The notes beneath the pieces were generated by a model. It searched no databases, was not told where the DNA came from, and saw only the letters and a program-made list of their open reading frames with translations. Below are positions 43,101 through 43,181 of a DNA stretch of 43,181 bases, one piece after another. Numbering within the stretch: the stretch's first letter is position 1; every line of letters starts with the position of its first letter. The position numbers were made by a program, and so were the translations under genes. This DNA comes from an uncultured bacterium (GTDB lineage Bacteria; Planctomycetota; UBA1135; GCA-002686595), in contig CALCXM010000189.1 in the NCBI GenBank assembly GCA_937905825.1, positions 1 through 43,181 on the forward strand. The letters are read 5' to 3'.

Positions 43101-43181
43101 GGACTCGCCTCCTCCACACTCATCACCCTCTTGCTCGTTCCCGCCGTGTTTTCCCTGTTCCACCGGGGCAAGCACGAAGCG
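40116..43181 (+). CDS. RND efflux transporter permease (AcrB-like), 3' truncated by window
   Basis: 1022 residues are visible, open to the last base, so the C-terminus is missing but nearly complete. The start MNLPLASVRRPIFTTMVTLIVLVLGAVSL is TM1. Periplasmic loops with porter subdomains follow: 'MLPDVELPTVTVRTEFEGASPEVVERLVTQ', 'VPGVAQVDVWGG'. TM4 carries 'GVGMMVDSSVVVLENV': only one Asp (D398) where AcrB has a DD pair. The second half repeats the fold (HPWLTVFAATGLLGASLFL, then ALALVLVYMVLACQYESLGNPL and GCILLGGIVVNNAILLVDQ). It works with the upstream adaptor to export hydrophobic compounds by proton antiport. The DS in TM4 fits non-AcrB RND subfamilies. Substrate range unknown. Confidence 0.9.
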   Translation, partial: MNLPLASVRRPIFTTMVTLIVLVLGAVSLIRLRIDMLPDVELPTVTVRTEFEGASPEVVERLVTQILEEVVATVPGVEEIKSDSSEGSSSLSIRFAWGTDLDSAAIELQSQIESEIDELPDGIERPRVRKFDVASFPVVILGISSRLDPVELTELVENEVRFRFARVPGVAQVDVWGGYPREVRVELDPDRVNALGLPLDRVLAAIRDANLDRPAGKLEDGRYEVTLRAPAEFADLEEIRNTVIFEDEGAVVTLRQVAGVNDTYEKLNRLVRVDGELGIRVAIRKQANANTVEVSRSVLEQVELVNAAYPQIHIVPVSDQGNFIERSISNVARSVLYGGALAVLVLLFFLRDLRSTLVISLAIPISVIGTFALIYAGGFTLNLMTLGGLALGVGMMVDSSVVVLENVFRRRAENGEAVITAAVNGAVEVATPIVASTITTLVIFLPLAFLRGVAGVLFRELAYVIVFALSCSLLVSLSVVPMLASRLLANTSQAARRLAKTSAEGVRPGMLAGGYSKLLDGALKHPWLTVFAATGLLGASLFLAPHIGSELLPPSDEGQVRITGEMAIGTRLGLVDQQTRRMEELVLPAVPELASSVVTVGASGRNPEASSRGEISLTLKPLAERSRSNLAIANDLRKRLEGKVAGMQIRTRAPQGQFLLERLIGGSEGLQVEVRGDELETLSALAKRAATVIESIPGVTDVEISQDQGAPQQTIRIDREKIADLGLSIRDVSEALQTAFAGSRAGEYRVAGNSYRILVQLADAEKRSIDEVLDLTLSTPSGDSVALRNLVQASDGRAPQVIQHRNQQRLVTVSANVTGRDLGSVAVEVQAALDQIPRAAGHELTVAGTVEEQAEAFRELLISFALALVLVYMVLACQYESLGNPLVVMLSVPLAAIGVLVTLFLTNTTLNIQTYIGCILLGGIVVNNAILLVDQASRLVDEGASPRDAVAEAGRRRLRPILMTSATTVLALVPLALGLGEGSEAQAPLARAVVGGLASSTLITLLLVPAVFSLFHRGKHEA

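Noticed and set aside
1..43181. CRISPR arrays, tRNA/rRNA genes, insertion sequences, phage genes
   Set aside because: I looked for repeat-spacer patterns, cloverleaf-like CCA ends and transposase motifs and saw none.

Overview
The window looks like a chromosomal piece of a GC-rich planctomycete-type bacterium. The case rests on recognised family content: a secreted DUF1800/DUF1501 pair, an ECF sigma factor fused to carboxypeptidase-regulatory-like domains, a secreted caspase-WD40 protein, and two secreted proteins that share a Cys-rich C-terminal domain beginning FCFGDGTG/YCFGDGTG. The assignment is inferred from family knowledge, since no rRNA or ribosomal marker is present. I see no tRNA, rRNA, CRISPR array, insertion sequence or phage gene.

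Layout. 1-3.8 kb (+): a tightly overlapping operon of a glycosyltransferase end, DUF2304, an unrecognised protein, a GMC-type oxidoreductase and an SDR/epimerase, probably a polysaccharide or glycolipid pathway. 4.0-5.3 kb (-): an OprB-like porin. 5.8-8.8 kb (+): the membrane-anchored sigma factor fusion. 9.1-10.3 kb (+): a secreted protein with the shared C-terminal domain. 10.3-15.8 kb (-): a decayed gluzincin-like protein, a thioredoxin-like secreted protein whose frame carries two tandem stops, DUF1501 and DUF1800. 16.2-17.9 kb (-): a VOC protein and an SGNH hydrolase. 18.2-21.4 kb (+): a ribosome hibernation factor, a UbiB/ABC1 kinase and a polytopic membrane protein. 21.4-27.0 kb (-): two small membrane proteins, the caspase-WD40 protein, an orphan secreted protein and a HELSH metallopeptidase. 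27.2-30.7 kb (+): a GNAT enzyme and a subtilase-RCC1 fusion ending in the shared C-terminal domain, closed by a strong hairpin. 30.8-33.8 kb (-): a PilV-PilW-PilX-like minor pilin operon. 34.2-35.1 kb (+): DUF1697 and MmcQ/YjbR. 35.2-37.2 kb (-): a large membrane-tethered protein of unknown function. 37.4-43.2 kb (+): a PLP aminotransferase and an RND efflux pair, whose permease runs off the window.

How the genes fit together. Much of the window encodes exported or envelope proteins: a subtilase, a metallopeptidase, a caspase, DUF1800/1501, a porin, minor pilins, an SGNH enzyme and an RND pump. The signals most worth following are the shared ~150-residue C-terminal domain, the one-protein sensor/sigma fusion, a 37-bp intergenic repeat (33/37 identical between two copies, with a third partial copy), the apparently catalytically dead gluzincin-like protein, and the TGATGA interruption that two compensating homopolymer errors would explain.
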